Assembly: GCA_028866835.1 (NCBI GenBank)
Contig: JAGWHJ010000008.1
Span: 1 to 49,138, forward strand
DNA length: 49,138 nucleotides
Reading direction: 5' to 3'
Source: Microcaldota archaeon
Lineage (GTDB): Archaea; Micrarchaeota; Micrarchaeia; Micrarchaeales; CABMGC01
Below the pieces are notes generated by a model. The model worked only from the letters and a program-made list of their open reading frames with translations. It did no database searches and was not told the DNA's origin. The translations under genes and the position numbers were made by a program. This document shows positions 31,558 to 40,910 of this stretch, in pieces. Numbering within the stretch: the stretch's first letter is position 1; every line of letters begins with the position of its first letter.

Positions 31558-34500
31558 ATGCAGTCTTCTGATCTTGTCGTCATTGAAAGTGAGATGCTCA
31601 AAAGATGGAGCGAGCTTGGAACGAGGGCAAAGCTCAACAGGGCCAACAGCGGTGGCAAGCTCTTCTTCTTCCTAGAGGGACCGCCGTACGCCAACGGAGA
31701 GCTCCACATGGGCCACGTCAGGGGGTACGTGAGAAAGGACGCGATACTAAGGTACAGGCGCATGCGCGGATACAGCGTCTTCGACAGGTCCGGCTTCGAC
31801 GTCCACGGGCTTCCGATAGAGAACAAGGTTGAGAGGCAGCTGGGCATCAAGTCGAAGAAGGAGATAGAGACGACGATAGGCATACAGGAGTTCGTCAACG
31901 CCTGCATAGAGCTCTACAAGGGATACATGAAGGCGCAGATAGACGTCGCGATAAAGTACGGCGTATGGTTTGATTTTGACAACCCGTACGTACCGGCAAC
32001 TGCAGAGTACATCGACAGGAGCTGGAAGGTCTTCAAGAGGATCTACGACAAAGGGCTTGTATACAAGTCCGTACAGGTAATGCCGTACTGCATACACTGC
32101 GGCACTGTCCTCGCCAAGGGCCCCGAGGTAGAGGAGCAGGAGGATACGGATCCTTCCGTTTATGTCGCCTTCAGGATAAACAAGGAGCTTTCGAGGACGC
32201 ACCTGAAGATCGAGGAGGGCACATCGCTGCTCATATGGACCACAACGCCATGGACGCTCGCTGGCAACATGGCTGTATGCGCAAACCCCAAGGCGCGGTA
32301 TGTCACGATAGAGGTGGAGGGGAGACGATACATACTCGCGAAGGACAGGCTTGACCAGGTGGCGAAGGAGCTCGGCATCTCCCCTGTGGTGATAATGGAG
32401 TTCGATGGCTCCGAGATGCAGCATCTCTTCTACACCAATCCGCTCGAGCAGAGCATACCGAAGCAGGCTGAGGTCAAGAGGTTCCACAAGGTGGTTTTCT
32501 CAGAGGAAATGGTATCCCTTGAGGAGGGAAGCGGTCTTGTGCACATAGCACCCGCATTCGGGCCGGAGGACTTCGAGATCGGCAAGAGGAACGGCATACC
32601 ATTGCTTGCGGTGGTCGGCCTCGATGGCATATACAACAAGGATGCAGGGAAGTATTTCGGCATTCCGCTCATACATGAGGCAAACCGCGCGATAGAGAAT
32701 GAGCTCGGCGCGCTTGGAGCGCTTGTCGGCAAGAACAGCGTGAGGCACAGCTACCCGCACTGCTGGAGGTGCAAGGAGAAGCTGGTCTTCCTGCCAACCG
32801 AGCAGTGGTTCATCAACGTGGAGCGGATGAAGAAGAAGATAAAGAGGCAGATGGAGAAGGTGCAGTGGCACCCGAGGGAGATGAAGGATTGGTTCGGCGA
32901 GGGCATAGACAACGCGCCGGACTGGGTGATAAGCAGGCAGCGATACTGGGGGACCCCGATACCGCTGTGGATATGCAAGGCCTGCGGCGACGTCATGGCG
33001 GTCGGCTCCTTCGAGGAGATGAAGCAGGACGCCGGCGCAGAGCTCGAATACAAATCCGAAACGCTCCACAGGCCAATCATAGACGGCATAATGCTCAAGT
33101 GCAGGAAGTGCGGCAAGAACGCCCAGAGGATAAGGGACGTCTTTGACGTCTGGTATGATTCCGGAGTTGCGCACACTGCCGCCGTGCCGAGCGACAAGTT
33201 CGATGTAATGCTCGGCAAGGCGTTTGTAACCGAGGGGCCCGACCAGCTTAGGGGGTGGTTTGCGGCGCTTATGAAGACGGGGGTTGCCGCATACGGCATA
33301 AGCCCCTTCAATTCAATACTGCTTCAGGGCTGGGTTGTCGACGAGAAAGGGGAGGCAATGCACAAGAGCAAGGGCAACTACGTCTCCGCGGAGGAGCTGA
33401 TTGGCAAGAGCTCAGTCGACGGAATAAGGGCATTCACGCTCTCCCACGTGACGCACGACCCGTTGAAGTTCTCGAAGAAGGAGATAGCGGAGATGGAATC
33501 GATGCTGACGCTGCTGCACAACATAGGCACGCTCATGGACGAGTACGGCTCTGCCATCGGGTACAAGCCGAAGGTCAGGAAGCCGAGCAGCAGGGCGCTG
33601 AAGGATTCCGAGGACGCGTGGATAATATCCCGCCTGAATACGGTCATGACGGAGGTGACCGACAGCTTTGAAGGATACGAGACTTGGAAGGGCGTCATGG
33701 CGCTCAACAGCTTCGTTGTGAACGACCTGAGCAGGTTCTACCTAAAGCTCTCGAAGAAGAAGATGCTGAACAGCTCGTCGAAGGCGTCGGCAAAGAGGGC
33801 GATGGACATCGTGAACTACGTGCTGTACAACATACTTCTGCTTATGGCTCCGGTAACGCCGTTCAACTGCGAGCACATCTACCTGAAGCATTACGGCGAC
33901 AAGGAGAGCATCTTCATGAACAGGTGGCCGAAGCCGAACAAGCCGGCGATAAGGAAGGACCTCGAGAGGGAGTTCGAGGTCGCCTCGGCCGCAATAACCT
34001 CGATACTCAACAGCAGGGAGAAGAACGGCATAAAGCTCAGGTGGCCCATATCGACTGCATACCTGGAGCTCAACAGCGACTTCGCCTTCACTTCAGTCAA
34101 CAACCTGTCGGATCTCATAAAGGAGTACGTGAATGCCAAGGAGCTGCTTGTCACGAGGATGCAGGGGATGAACAGGGGCATAAAGCCCGTGTTCCAGAAG
34201 CTTGGACCGGAGTTCAAGGGCAATGCATCGGCAGTGGCGCAGGCGTTGAAGGACGCGAATCCCGAGACGGTGATAGCGGACGTGGAGGCGAACGGCTTCC
34301 ATGAGCTCCATACTTCAAAGGGCAAGTTCAGGATAAAGAAGGAGCATTTCGACATTTACGAGAGCTTCAGCAAGGAGGGCGCGATACAGTTCAGGCATGG
34401 CATAGCCTACATAGACAAGAAGATAGACGACGAGCTGAGGCAGGAGGCGCTCCTGAAGGAGTTCGTGAGGAGGGTGCAGCTTCTGAGGAAGGAGAGCGGC

Positions 34501-34695
34501 CTGAAGAAAGCAGACAAGATCGCGCTGTACTACGTGGTACCGCAGGAGTACTCGGACGCGATAAATACGAACATGGCACTGCTCAAGAAGTACGTCTCCG
34601 CCAAGGTGGTCAGGGAGGGCAAACCCGAAGGAGTAGCGTTCAAGGATTTCGAGATAGAGGATGAGAGCATAAGGCTTGGGCTCACTAAGCTCTAG
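31558..34695 (+). CDS. ileS: Isoleucyl-tRNA synthetase
   Basis: A 1045-residue class I aminoacyl-tRNA synthetase that charges tRNA-Ile. The HIGH motif is HMGH in PPYANGELHMGHVRG. The Ile-specific SGFDVHGLPIENKVE follows, and the editing domain contains LLIWTTTPWTLAGNMAV. A Cys pair PYCIHCG and another CWRCKEK bracket this domain. The KMSKS position reads AMHKSKGN. The C-terminal anticodon domain is of the archaeal/eukaryotic kind. The track start is ATG 31540; ATG 31558 is preferred because a TATA box lies 28 nt upstream. The next gene is a small zinc-ribbon gene ending 1 nt away on the other strand. Confidence 0.95.
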   Translation: MQSSDLVVIESEMLKRWSELGTRAKLNRANSGGKLFFFLEGPPYANGELHMGHVRGYVRKDAILRYRRMRGYSVFDRSGFDVHGLPIENKVERQLGIKSKKEIETTIGIQEFVNACIELYKGYMKAQIDVAIKYGVWFDFDNPYVPATAEYIDRSWKVFKRIYDKGLVYKSVQVMPYCIHCGTVLAKGPEVEEQEDTDPSVYVAFRINKELSRTHLKIEEGTSLLIWTTTPWTLAGNMAVCANPKARYVTIEVEGRRYILAKDRLDQVAKELGISPVVIMEFDGSEMQHLFYTNPLEQSIPKQAEVKRFHKVVFSEEMVSLEEGSGLVHIAPAFGPEDFEIGKRNGIPLLAVVGLDGIYNKDAGKYFGIPLIHEANRAIENELGALGALVGKNSVRHSYPHCWRCKEKLVFLPTEQWFINVERMKKKIKRQMEKVQWHPREMKDWFGEGIDNAPDWVISRQRYWGTPIPLWICKACGDVMAVGSFEEMKQDAGAELEYKSETLHRPIIDGIMLKCRKCGKNAQRIRDVFDVWYDSGVAHTAAVPSDKFDVMLGKAFVTEGPDQLRGWFAALMKTGVAAYGISPFNSILLQGWVVDEKGEAMHKSKGNYVSAEELIGKSSVDGIRAFTLSHVTHDPLKFSKKEIAEMESMLTLLHNIGTLMDEYGSAIGYKPKVRKPSSRALKDSEDAWIISRLNTVMTEVTDSFEGYETWKGVMALNSFVVNDLSRFYLKLSKKKMLNSSSKASAKRAMDIVNYVLYNILLLMAPVTPFNCEHIYLKHYGDKESIFMNRWPKPNKPAIRKDLEREFEVASAAITSILNSREKNGIKLRWPISTAYLELNSDFAFTSVNNLSDLIKEYVNAKELLVTRMQGMNRGIKPVFQKLGPEFKGNASAVAQALKDANPETVIADVEANGFHELHTSKGKFRIKKEHFDIYESFSKEGAIQFRHGIAYIDKKIDDELRQEALLKEFVRRVQLLRKESGLKKADKIALYYVVPQEYSDAINTNMALLKKYVSAKVVREGKPEGVAFKDFEIEDESIRLGLTKL

Positions 34696-34887
34696 CTATG
34701 CGTCCTTGGTTGCGCTCTTGAACAACTTCCTCGAGCCCATCTTGGACCAGTCGTCCTTGCAGATTACGAGCCTTATGGTCTTGCTTACCTTCCTCGAGCT
34801 CTTCACGCAGTTGTTGCAGATGTTCCTCTTGCAGTAATTGCAAGTGCCGTACTTGTACACTTCCGTACCACATCTTTGGCATATCAT
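34696..34887 (-). CDS. Small zinc-ribbon protein (63 aa)
   Basis: A 63-residue basic protein with a CxxC...CxxC...CxxC arrangement: ICQRCGTEVYKYGTCNYCKRNICNNCVK. Four to six Cys can bind one or two zinc ions. The C-terminal half is rich in Lys, Arg and Ser. Small zinc-ribbon proteins of this type occur widely in archaea, often near translation genes. It is convergent with ileS, its stop abutting the ileS stop. The overlapping 34685..34882 ORF in another frame is a shadow. Function unknown; RNA or protein binding is plausible. Confidence 0.72.
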   Translation of the reverse strand: MICQRCGTEVYKYGTCNYCKRNICNNCVKSSRKVSKTIRLVICKDDWSKMGSRKLFKSATKDA

Positions 34888-34963
34888 ATGATCATGTTGC
34901 GTTAATCGTGTTAATTGTTGTATCTGAATAGGATTTTAATTGTTTGCATGGGCAAGTCAGATC

Positions 34964-35542
34964 ATGGGCAGGGGCAGGAAGACGGTGGGCATAGACGTGG
35001 ATGGCGTACTTGCCGACAGCATACGGATATGGCTGCAGGAAGCGGAGCAGAGGTTCGGGATAAAGGCGGACAAGGAGGACATAGTAAAGTACGACCTTCC
35101 CGGGCTTTTCAATTCCATAGACTACAAGGATACAATAGACCTGTTCAGGCTTGCCTGGAAGGGGCATCATAGGATAGGCCTGGAGGATCCGGCCATACCA
35201 TCGATATTGGACAACCTGCGCGATAGGTTCAGGATCTGCATAACGACAGCTTCTGATGCGGAGACTTCTGAGGTAAGGGCATGGCTTAAGAACAACAGGA
35301 TCTTCTATGACGAGCTGTTCCACCTTCCAACGCCCGATGACAAGCATCGGCTCGATTCCATTGACATATACATCGATGACCATGCAGAGGTCATAGAGAA
35401 CGTCGCGAGGAGCGGCAGGGTCGGCATAATGCTGAGGCAGCCCTGGAACGACGATGCGATAACGACCATGAACCACCCAAGGATAGTCGTTGCGTATAAC
35501 TGGAGGGAGATAGAGCAACTTCTGCTGGCCAGGTTTGACTGA
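34964..35542 (+). CDS. HAD-superfamily hydrolase (5'-nucleotidase C-like)
   Basis: A 192-residue HAD phosphatase. Motif I is GIDVDGVLADS with the nucleophilic Asp and general-acid Asp. Motif II Thr is in ICITTASDAE, and motif IV acidic residues are in DIYIDDHAEVIEN. The pattern with the first helix WLQEAEQRFGIKADKEDIVKYD resembles NT5C/YqfW-like nucleotidases acting on nucleotides or small phosphates. The ORF track starts at TTG 34940; ATG 34964 is preferred. It stands alone between a zinc-ribbon gene and a LamG gene. Substrate unknown. Confidence 0.85.
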   Translation: MGRGRKTVGIDVDGVLADSIRIWLQEAEQRFGIKADKEDIVKYDLPGLFNSIDYKDTIDLFRLAWKGHHRIGLEDPAIPSILDNLRDRFRICITTASDAETSEVRAWLKNNRIFYDELFHLPTPDDKHRLDSIDIYIDDHAEVIENVARSGRVGIMLRQPWNDDAITTMNHPRIVVAYNWREIEQLLLARFD

Positions 35543-35583
35543 CATACATATGCATATTTAAGACTTATAGTGGTGTTTCTATT

Positions 35584-36504
35584 ATGGCGATGCGGCTGCA
35601 GACGGTGTACGAATTCCTGGTGACGTATTTCTGGGCAATAGCCGCGATAGCCCTCGTGGTAGTCGTCCTGATAGGTACTGGCATATTCAACAGGAATGCA
35701 CTGGAAGCAAGGGTGCCGCCTGGAGGATGCGATATCTCAAGGCCTTACGGGCCTGGCACGGTGCAGGGGATGAACCTTGTGGGAGCATGCCAGGGAGAGC
35801 TGCCCCAGTTCGTCCTCACATCGAGGGGGCCGGGAGACTACGTGAACGTTGTGCGTTCAGGATCGCCGCAGAGCCTCCTCAACATAACGAACACGCTCAC
35901 GGTAACAGTGTGGGTGTTCATAACCGGCACACCGTTCCACGACATAGTCGACAAGGAGTACCAGTATGGCATGAAGATCGACATAAACAACAAGCCCCAT
36001 GCATGCAGCCCGAGCAACAACAAAGGGTTTTGCCTTGAATGGGACACCAACTGCTCCTGGATAGGGGAGGGGGCGCCGATACCGAATGCAAAGTACGGCC
36101 ACTGGATGTTCCTCGCCGCGAGCGTGGATGGGAAGAACAAATACTGGTACGCCAACGGCAGCCTGATAGGCACGCAATCTACAGGGTGCTACATGAAGTC
36201 GCTCCACTCGACGGTCACTATAGCCGCAATAACCCCCGGCTGGTCCGGGTACGGTGAAGCAGAATGGTTCAATGGGAGCATAGCCAACGTCCAGATCTAT
36301 AACCGCACCCTGACCGCGAATGACATTCATGCGCTTTATCTGGAGGGGATAGGAGGCGCGCCAATAGACCTCAAGCACATCGCCGGCTGGTGGCCGCTGA
36401 ACGGCGACGCCAAGGACTACAGCGGTAACAACAATACCGGATACATATACAACCAGTCATTCTACGGCGACAAGTCATGGCAGACCAATTACTCTGTACC
36501 TTAA
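35584..36504 (+). CDS. LamG-domain surface protein A with class III-like signal segment
   Basis: A 306-residue protein. The N-terminus LQTVYEFLVTYFWAIAAIALVVVV resembles the archaeal class III signal (QxSxExL, then a hydrophobic helix), although the Q-S-A of paralogue B is Q-T-V here. The rest is a concanavalin/LamG-like fold with LTVTVWVFITGTPFHDIV, NGSIANVQIYNRTL and GWWPLNGDAKDYSGNNNTG. Two Cys near the start (PGGCDIS and GACQGE) match paralogue B. A TATA-like tatttaag lies about 26 nt before the ATG, giving a leaderless message. Likely a surface protein binding sugars or assembled by a pilin-type pathway; the binding role is inferred. Confidence 0.8.
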   Translation: MAMRLQTVYEFLVTYFWAIAAIALVVVVLIGTGIFNRNALEARVPPGGCDISRPYGPGTVQGMNLVGACQGELPQFVLTSRGPGDYVNVVRSGSPQSLLNITNTLTVTVWVFITGTPFHDIVDKEYQYGMKIDINNKPHACSPSNNKGFCLEWDTNCSWIGEGAPIPNAKYGHWMFLAASVDGKNKYWYANGSLIGTQSTGCYMKSLHSTVTIAAITPGWSGYGEAEWFNGSIANVQIYNRTLTANDIHALYLEGIGGAPIDLKHIAGWWPLNGDAKDYSGNNNTGYIYNQSFYGDKSWQTNYSVP

Positions 36505-36517
36505 ACCGGTTCTTATT

Positions 36518-37822
36518 ATGCCGAAAGTGAGGATAGAAACATATGGATGCACGCTCAACCAGGCCGACAGCGACATGATGGAGCGGTTCCTGGGCAAGGA
36601 AGGGATCGAGGCTGCGCAGACGGCGCATCTTGACAGCAGGGAATCCGATTTTGTGATACTCAACACGTGCACCGTCAAGAACACAACAGAGCAGAAGACG
36701 CTCAGCAGGCTGAGGAAGCTCGCGAAAACCGGCACAAAGATAATAGTAACAGGGTGCATGGCGAGCGCGAATGCGGATCTCATAAGGGAGGCGGCGCCGC
36801 TTGCGGGCATAGTCACTACGAGCAACATAGCAAACATTGGCAATGCGGTTCGCGAGATGGAGCTCGGCGGAGTGCCCGTTTACAAGAGGTACAATCCCAT
36901 AGACAAGGCAGGTTTCTACGCCCCGCAAAGCGGGGCGATAGCGAGGATACCGATCAGCGAGGGCTGCCTGAGCAGTTGCAGCTTCTGCGAAACGAAGTTC
37001 GCGCGAGGCCCGCTGAGGAGTTTCGCGTCAGAGAACATACTCAAGGCCATAGAGATGAGCGTCGGGCACGGGGCAAGGGAGATCGAACTTACATCGCAGG
37101 ACGTGGGCGCATACGGCCTTGACAGGAAGACGGACATCTCGGAACTGCTTCTTGCGGCTGCAGAGATAGAAGGCGATTTCAGGATAAGGATCGGGATGCT
37201 GAACCCGGAGCACATCAGAGGGTATCTCGATGGCCTGATAGCCTCGTTCAGGAGCAGGAAGCTCTACAGGTTCCTGCACCTTCCGGTGCAGTCGGGCAGC
37301 GACAGGGTCCTCGCAAGCATGAAAAGGAACTACACCGTTGGAGAGTTCGATGCTTATGTAAGGGAGCTGCGCGAAAAGGTCGAGGGCATAGGCATCGCGA
37401 CGGACATCATAGCAGGCTATCCCACGGAGACGGAGGAGGATTTTGGGCGGTCCCTGGAACTTGTCAGGAACACGAGGCCTGCTGTCACCAACATGTCGAG
37501 GTTCGGGCTGAGGCCGCATGCTGCTGCATCGAGGCTTAGGCAGCTCGACAGCAGGACGATAAAGCGCAGGATAGCCGACCTTTCCAGGACGGCAAGGCAG
37601 GTCCAGAAGGAAGACCTCTCAATGCTCGTGGGCGTCAAGGAGAGGGTGCTGATAACGGAGCGGAACGAGAGGTCGCTTATAGGGCGGGACGATTCTTACA
37701 GGACCATTGCGATAAACGGCCACAGTGCAGGCGTGGGCATCGGCGATTTCATCGAGGTTGAGACATATGGGAATACCTCGGTGTGCCTTTTTGCCAATGC
37801 CATAGGTAACGTTTTAAATTAA
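36518..37822 (+). CDS. tRNA N6-threonylcarbamoyladenosine methylthiotransferase (CDKAL1/e-MtaB type)
   Basis: A 434-residue radical-SAM methylthiotransferase. The N-terminal UPF0004 domain has three cluster-binding Cys (C11, C51, C80). The radical-SAM CxxxCxxC is C150, C154 and C157 in SEGCLSSCSFCETKFARG. A C-terminal TRAM-like domain contains VLITERNERSLIGRDDSYRTI. Archaeal members convert t6A37 to ms2t6A in tRNAs decoding ANN codons. Assignment to the e-MtaB branch over MiaB is based on archaeal context and overall sequence style. It starts 13 nt after LamG protein A and precedes gatE. Confidence 0.9.
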   Translation: MPKVRIETYGCTLNQADSDMMERFLGKEGIEAAQTAHLDSRESDFVILNTCTVKNTTEQKTLSRLRKLAKTGTKIIVTGCMASANADLIREAAPLAGIVTTSNIANIGNAVREMELGGVPVYKRYNPIDKAGFYAPQSGAIARIPISEGCLSSCSFCETKFARGPLRSFASENILKAIEMSVGHGAREIELTSQDVGAYGLDRKTDISELLLAAAEIEGDFRIRIGMLNPEHIRGYLDGLIASFRSRKLYRFLHLPVQSGSDRVLASMKRNYTVGEFDAYVRELREKVEGIGIATDIIAGYPTETEEDFGRSLELVRNTRPAVTNMSRFGLRPHAAASRLRQLDSRTIKRRIADLSRTARQVQKEDLSMLVGVKERVLITERNERSLIGRDDSYRTIAINGHSAGVGIGDFIEVETYGNTSVCLFANAIGNVLN

Positions 37823-37856
37823 TTCAGCGCATATTGACGCATAGAGTGCCGAGCGC

Positions 37857-39683
37857 ATGGACGAAGAATACTACAAAAACATAGGCTTCAAGTGCGGGCT
37901 CGAGATACACCAGAGGCTGGCCACTAAAAGGAAGCTGTTCTGCTCATGCAGGACAACGCAGGAAAACGAGAAGAAGGTGGGCGTTATTGAAAGGCACCAG
38001 AGGGCGGTCACCGGAGAGCTCGGCGCGATCGACAGGTCATCGGCATTCGAGAGCGGCAAGGGAAGGAAGTTCATCTACAACCTTTTTGACGAGACAACCT
38101 GCCTGGTAGACAGCGACGAGGAGCCGCCCCACACGGTCGGCGAGGATGCTGTGCAGATAGCGCTTGGAATAGCGTCATCACTCAACGCAGAGATGCCGGA
38201 CGAGATAGAGCCGATGAGGAAGGGAGTTGTAGACGGAAGCGATCCAAGCGCCTTCCAGAGGAGCATGCTGGTGGGGTACGGCGGATGGCTTGACGTCGAT
38301 GAAAGGCGCATAAACATACCCTCGATCTTCCTTGAAGAGGAATCGAGCGGCATTGTGGGGAGCACATCCGAGACGGTTGAGTACAACATCGACAGGCTTG
38401 GCATTCCATTAATAGAGATCGATACTGGGCCGGAGATATCATCGCCTTCGCAGGCGAAGAGGGTAGCATTGAAGATAGGCCTCCTGCTGAGGCTGACGGG
38501 CAGGGTCCAGAGGGGCATAGGGACGATAAGGCAGGACGTGAACGTATCGGTGAGGGGAGGCACCAGGGTCGAGATAAAGGGGGTGCAGGACCTCGGCACG
38601 ATGGACCTCCTTGTGGAGAATGAAGTGAAGAGGCAACTCAACCTCATAAAGATAAGGGAGGAGCTAAGGAAGCGGAAGGCGGCAGTTGGCGATATAAAGG
38701 ACGTTACCAACGCCTTCAAGGGAACAAATGCGAAGATAATCGGCGCGAGCCTAAAGTCTGGTGGCGTCGTGCTTGCATTCAGGCTGTCGGGATTCAAGGA
38801 CGTGATAGGCAGGGAGATAAATCAGGACAGAAGGCTCGGCAGCGAGATAAGCGACTATGCGCGAATGGCAGGGGTGAAGGGCATAATACACAGCGATGAA
38901 GACCTCTCGAAATACGGCATAGGCGAGAAGGAGCTTGCCGGACTAGGGAAGATCCTTGGCCTTGGGAGCGGCGATTCCTTCATTCTTGTGACAGCACCGC
39001 AGGAAATCGCGCGCAGGGCGATAGAGTTTGCAAGGGGCAGGAGCGAGATGGCCGTGTCCGAGGTTCCAGGAGAGACAAGGACGGCGATGGAGAACGGCGT
39101 CACAAGGTTCATGAGGCCGATACCTGGCGGCTCGCGGATGTACCCGGAGACCGATGCGATGCCCATAGAGGCGAAAAGCGGCCCAAAGAGGAGCGCGTTC
39201 GGCAGGATAGAGGTAGATGCAATTGCGAAGAGGCTTGAGAATGAGATAGGCAACCGGCAGCTTGCGGAGCAGATGCTGTGGTCCGAGGAGCTCCCTTTGT
39301 ACGAAAAACTGATTGGAAGGAAGGCTGCTAGTCCGGAGTTTGTCGCAACAATCCTTCTTGACAGGTTCAGCGAGATGAGAAGGGAGGGTGTAGACGTCGC
39401 AAGGATCAGCGACGAGATACTCGCATACATACTTGGCAAGTACACCAGCGCAGAGATAACGAAGGCCGGCGTGGTGGAGCTGTTGAAGCACACTCCGGTA
39501 TCTGATAGGGACGTGGACAGGCTCGTGGAACAGAGAAACCTAAGGCGCATCAAGGGCAAGGAGCTTGAGCGGCTACTCAAGGACTTCAAGGGAAGCAACA
39601 TCGCAGCGGAGGTCATGTCGAAGTACAGGCTCAATATCGATGGTGAGGAGCTTAACTCCTTTATTAAAAAGGCGAGAGCATGA
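37857..39683 (+). CDS. gatE: Glutamyl-tRNA(Gln) amidotransferase subunit E
   Basis: A 608-residue GatE, the tRNA-binding/kinase-transamidase subunit of the archaeal GatDE complex that converts Glu-tRNA-Gln to Gln-tRNA-Gln. Diagnostic segments are GFKCGLEIHQRLATKRKLFCSC, the EPMRKGVVDGSDPSAFQRSM active-site region, GTIRQDVNVSVRGG, and the AspRS-like insertion with MRPIPGGSRMYPETD. The C-terminal helical/YqeY-like domain completes the protein. Full length for GatE. The partner gatD is not in the window. It overlaps the next gene by 4 nt (ATGA), so the two are coupled. Confidence 0.97.
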   Translation: MDEEYYKNIGFKCGLEIHQRLATKRKLFCSCRTTQENEKKVGVIERHQRAVTGELGAIDRSSAFESGKGRKFIYNLFDETTCLVDSDEEPPHTVGEDAVQIALGIASSLNAEMPDEIEPMRKGVVDGSDPSAFQRSMLVGYGGWLDVDERRINIPSIFLEEESSGIVGSTSETVEYNIDRLGIPLIEIDTGPEISSPSQAKRVALKIGLLLRLTGRVQRGIGTIRQDVNVSVRGGTRVEIKGVQDLGTMDLLVENEVKRQLNLIKIREELRKRKAAVGDIKDVTNAFKGTNAKIIGASLKSGGVVLAFRLSGFKDVIGREINQDRRLGSEISDYARMAGVKGIIHSDEDLSKYGIGEKELAGLGKILGLGSGDSFILVTAPQEIARRAIEFARGRSEMAVSEVPGETRTAMENGVTRFMRPIPGGSRMYPETDAMPIEAKSGPKRSAFGRIEVDAIAKRLENEIGNRQLAEQMLWSEELPLYEKLIGRKAASPEFVATILLDRFSEMRREGVDVARISDEILAYILGKYTSAEITKAGVVELLKHTPVSDRDVDRLVEQRNLRRIKGKELERLLKDFKGSNIAAEVMSKYRLNIDGEELNSFIKKARA

Positions 39684-40369
39684 ACTTTGAGATAAACGGG
39701 GACAATATGCAATCCCTCAAGATAGATCTCGGCGAGGGCGAGAGCATTTACGCGGATTCCGGCAAGCTGATAAGCAAAACGGCGAACGTCATCATGACGC
39801 CGAGATTGGCAGGCGGCGTGATGAGCGCGCTGAAGAGGGAGATGACCGGCGCGAGCGGATTCCTGACGGAGTTCCAGCCAAAGAAAGGGGATGGATTTGT
39901 CGAGATAGCAGGCGTATTCCCGGGCAAGATATTCGAGATAGACCTCACGCCGGGGCAGGAGTTCGTAGCTGAGAAGTACGCATTCCTGGCAGCTGAAGAG
40001 TCCGTCAAGTTCGGGCTTGATGTAGTCAGCATGGGACCCGGCTTCTTCGGAGGGGAGGGGTGGATACTCCAGAAATTCCGCGGCCCGGGGAAGGTGTTCA
40101 TACACGTAGTCGGGGACAAGATAGAGTACAATGTTGATGACAGGACAGTGATCGAGGTAGATCCGGGCCACGTGGCTGGCTTCGATGCGACAGTCAACTA
40201 CAAGGTAAGGTTTGTGGACAACATAAGGACCGCGATGCTGGGCGGCGTAGGCCTCTTCCTGGCTACCTTCACGGGCAACGGCAGGATAATAACGCACAGC
40301 GAATCAAGGACCAAGCTCGCGCTCGAGATAAGGGCGACCACGCCGAAGAGCGGAAGCAGCGCACCGTGA
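39680..40369 (+). CDS. AIM24/TIGR00266-family protein
   Basis: A 229-residue protein of the AIM24 (DUF124) family, recognisable by LGEGESIYADSGKLISKTANV, the PGKIFEIDLTPGQEFVAEKYAFLAAE segment and GGEGWILQKFRGPGKVFIHVVG. The family forms a trapezoidal beta-rich fold; its molecular role in prokaryotes is unclear and it has been linked to membrane or stress functions. The ATG overlaps the gatE stop as ATGA. The gene downstream is a Nudix hydrolase, 4 nt away. Its association with gatE is an operon effect and does not itself show a translation role. Confidence 0.88.
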   Translation: MNFEINGDNMQSLKIDLGEGESIYADSGKLISKTANVIMTPRLAGGVMSALKREMTGASGFLTEFQPKKGDGFVEIAGVFPGKIFEIDLTPGQEFVAEKYAFLAAEESVKFGLDVVSMGPGFFGGEGWILQKFRGPGKVFIHVVGDKIEYNVDDRTVIEVDPGHVAGFDATVNYKVRFVDNIRTAMLGGVGLFLATFTGNGRIITHSESRTKLALEIRATTPKSGSSAP

Positions 40370-40373
40370 CCTT

Positions 40374-40895
40374 ATGCTGAAGGGGAAAACGGTATTCAGG
40401 AGCAAGAGATTCAGCGTGGAGAGAGTCATCCATAGGGTCAGGGGGCAGAGCCTTGTAAGGGACAGGATAGTAAGCAGGGATTCTGCTGTATTGATAGCAT
40501 TCGTCGACAAGGACCACGTGCTGCTTGAAAGGAATTACAGGTTCAGCGTGGGAAAATGGCTCTGGGAGATGCCCGCCGGATATCTTGAGGAGGGCGAAAA
40601 GCCGGAAAAGGCGGCCGCAAGGGAACTGCAGGAGGAAACGGGATACGCGGCGGAGAAAATTGAATTCATGTTCAGCGGATACGTTGCAGTAGGATCAAAG
40701 ACGGAAAGGTCGCACTTCTTCGTTGCGACAGGGCTTCGGAAGACGAGCAAGCGCCTGGATCCCGGCGAGCAGATCAAGATATCAGAGGTAAGGCTGGGGA
40801 AAGTCGTGGAGATGATTGACAGCAAGGAGATAGAGGACAACAAGTCGATACTCTGCGTCCTTTATTATCTGCACAGGTACAGGGGAATGCGCTGA
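40374..40895 (+). CDS. Nudix hydrolase (ADP-ribose pyrophosphatase-like)
   Basis: A 173-residue Nudix enzyme. The box reads GYLEEGEKPEKAAARELQEETG, with all catalytic Glu residues. The preceding VLLERNYRFSVGKWLWEMPAGYL is typical of ADP-ribose/NDP-sugar pyrophosphatases (the RxxR-xP-xE-xPAG layout), and the downstream VGSKTERSHFFVATGL helps define that subgroup. Last gene of the gatE operon, 4 nt after the AIM24-family gene. It ends 15 nt from the convergent LamG gene B. Precise substrate unproven. Confidence 0.88.
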   Translation: MLKGKTVFRSKRFSVERVIHRVRGQSLVRDRIVSRDSAVLIAFVDKDHVLLERNYRFSVGKWLWEMPAGYLEEGEKPEKAAARELQEETGYAAEKIEFMFSGYVAVGSKTERSHFFVATGLRKTSKRLDPGEQIKISEVRLGKVVEMIDSKEIEDNKSILCVLYYLHRYRGMR

Positions 40896-40910
40896 CTGCC
40901 AAGGGCAGGA

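Noticed and set aside
38855-40297. 480-aa minus-strand ORF opposite gatE and the AIM24-family gene
   Set aside because: gatE is unmistakable on the plus strand; the minus frame is open only because of codon bias.
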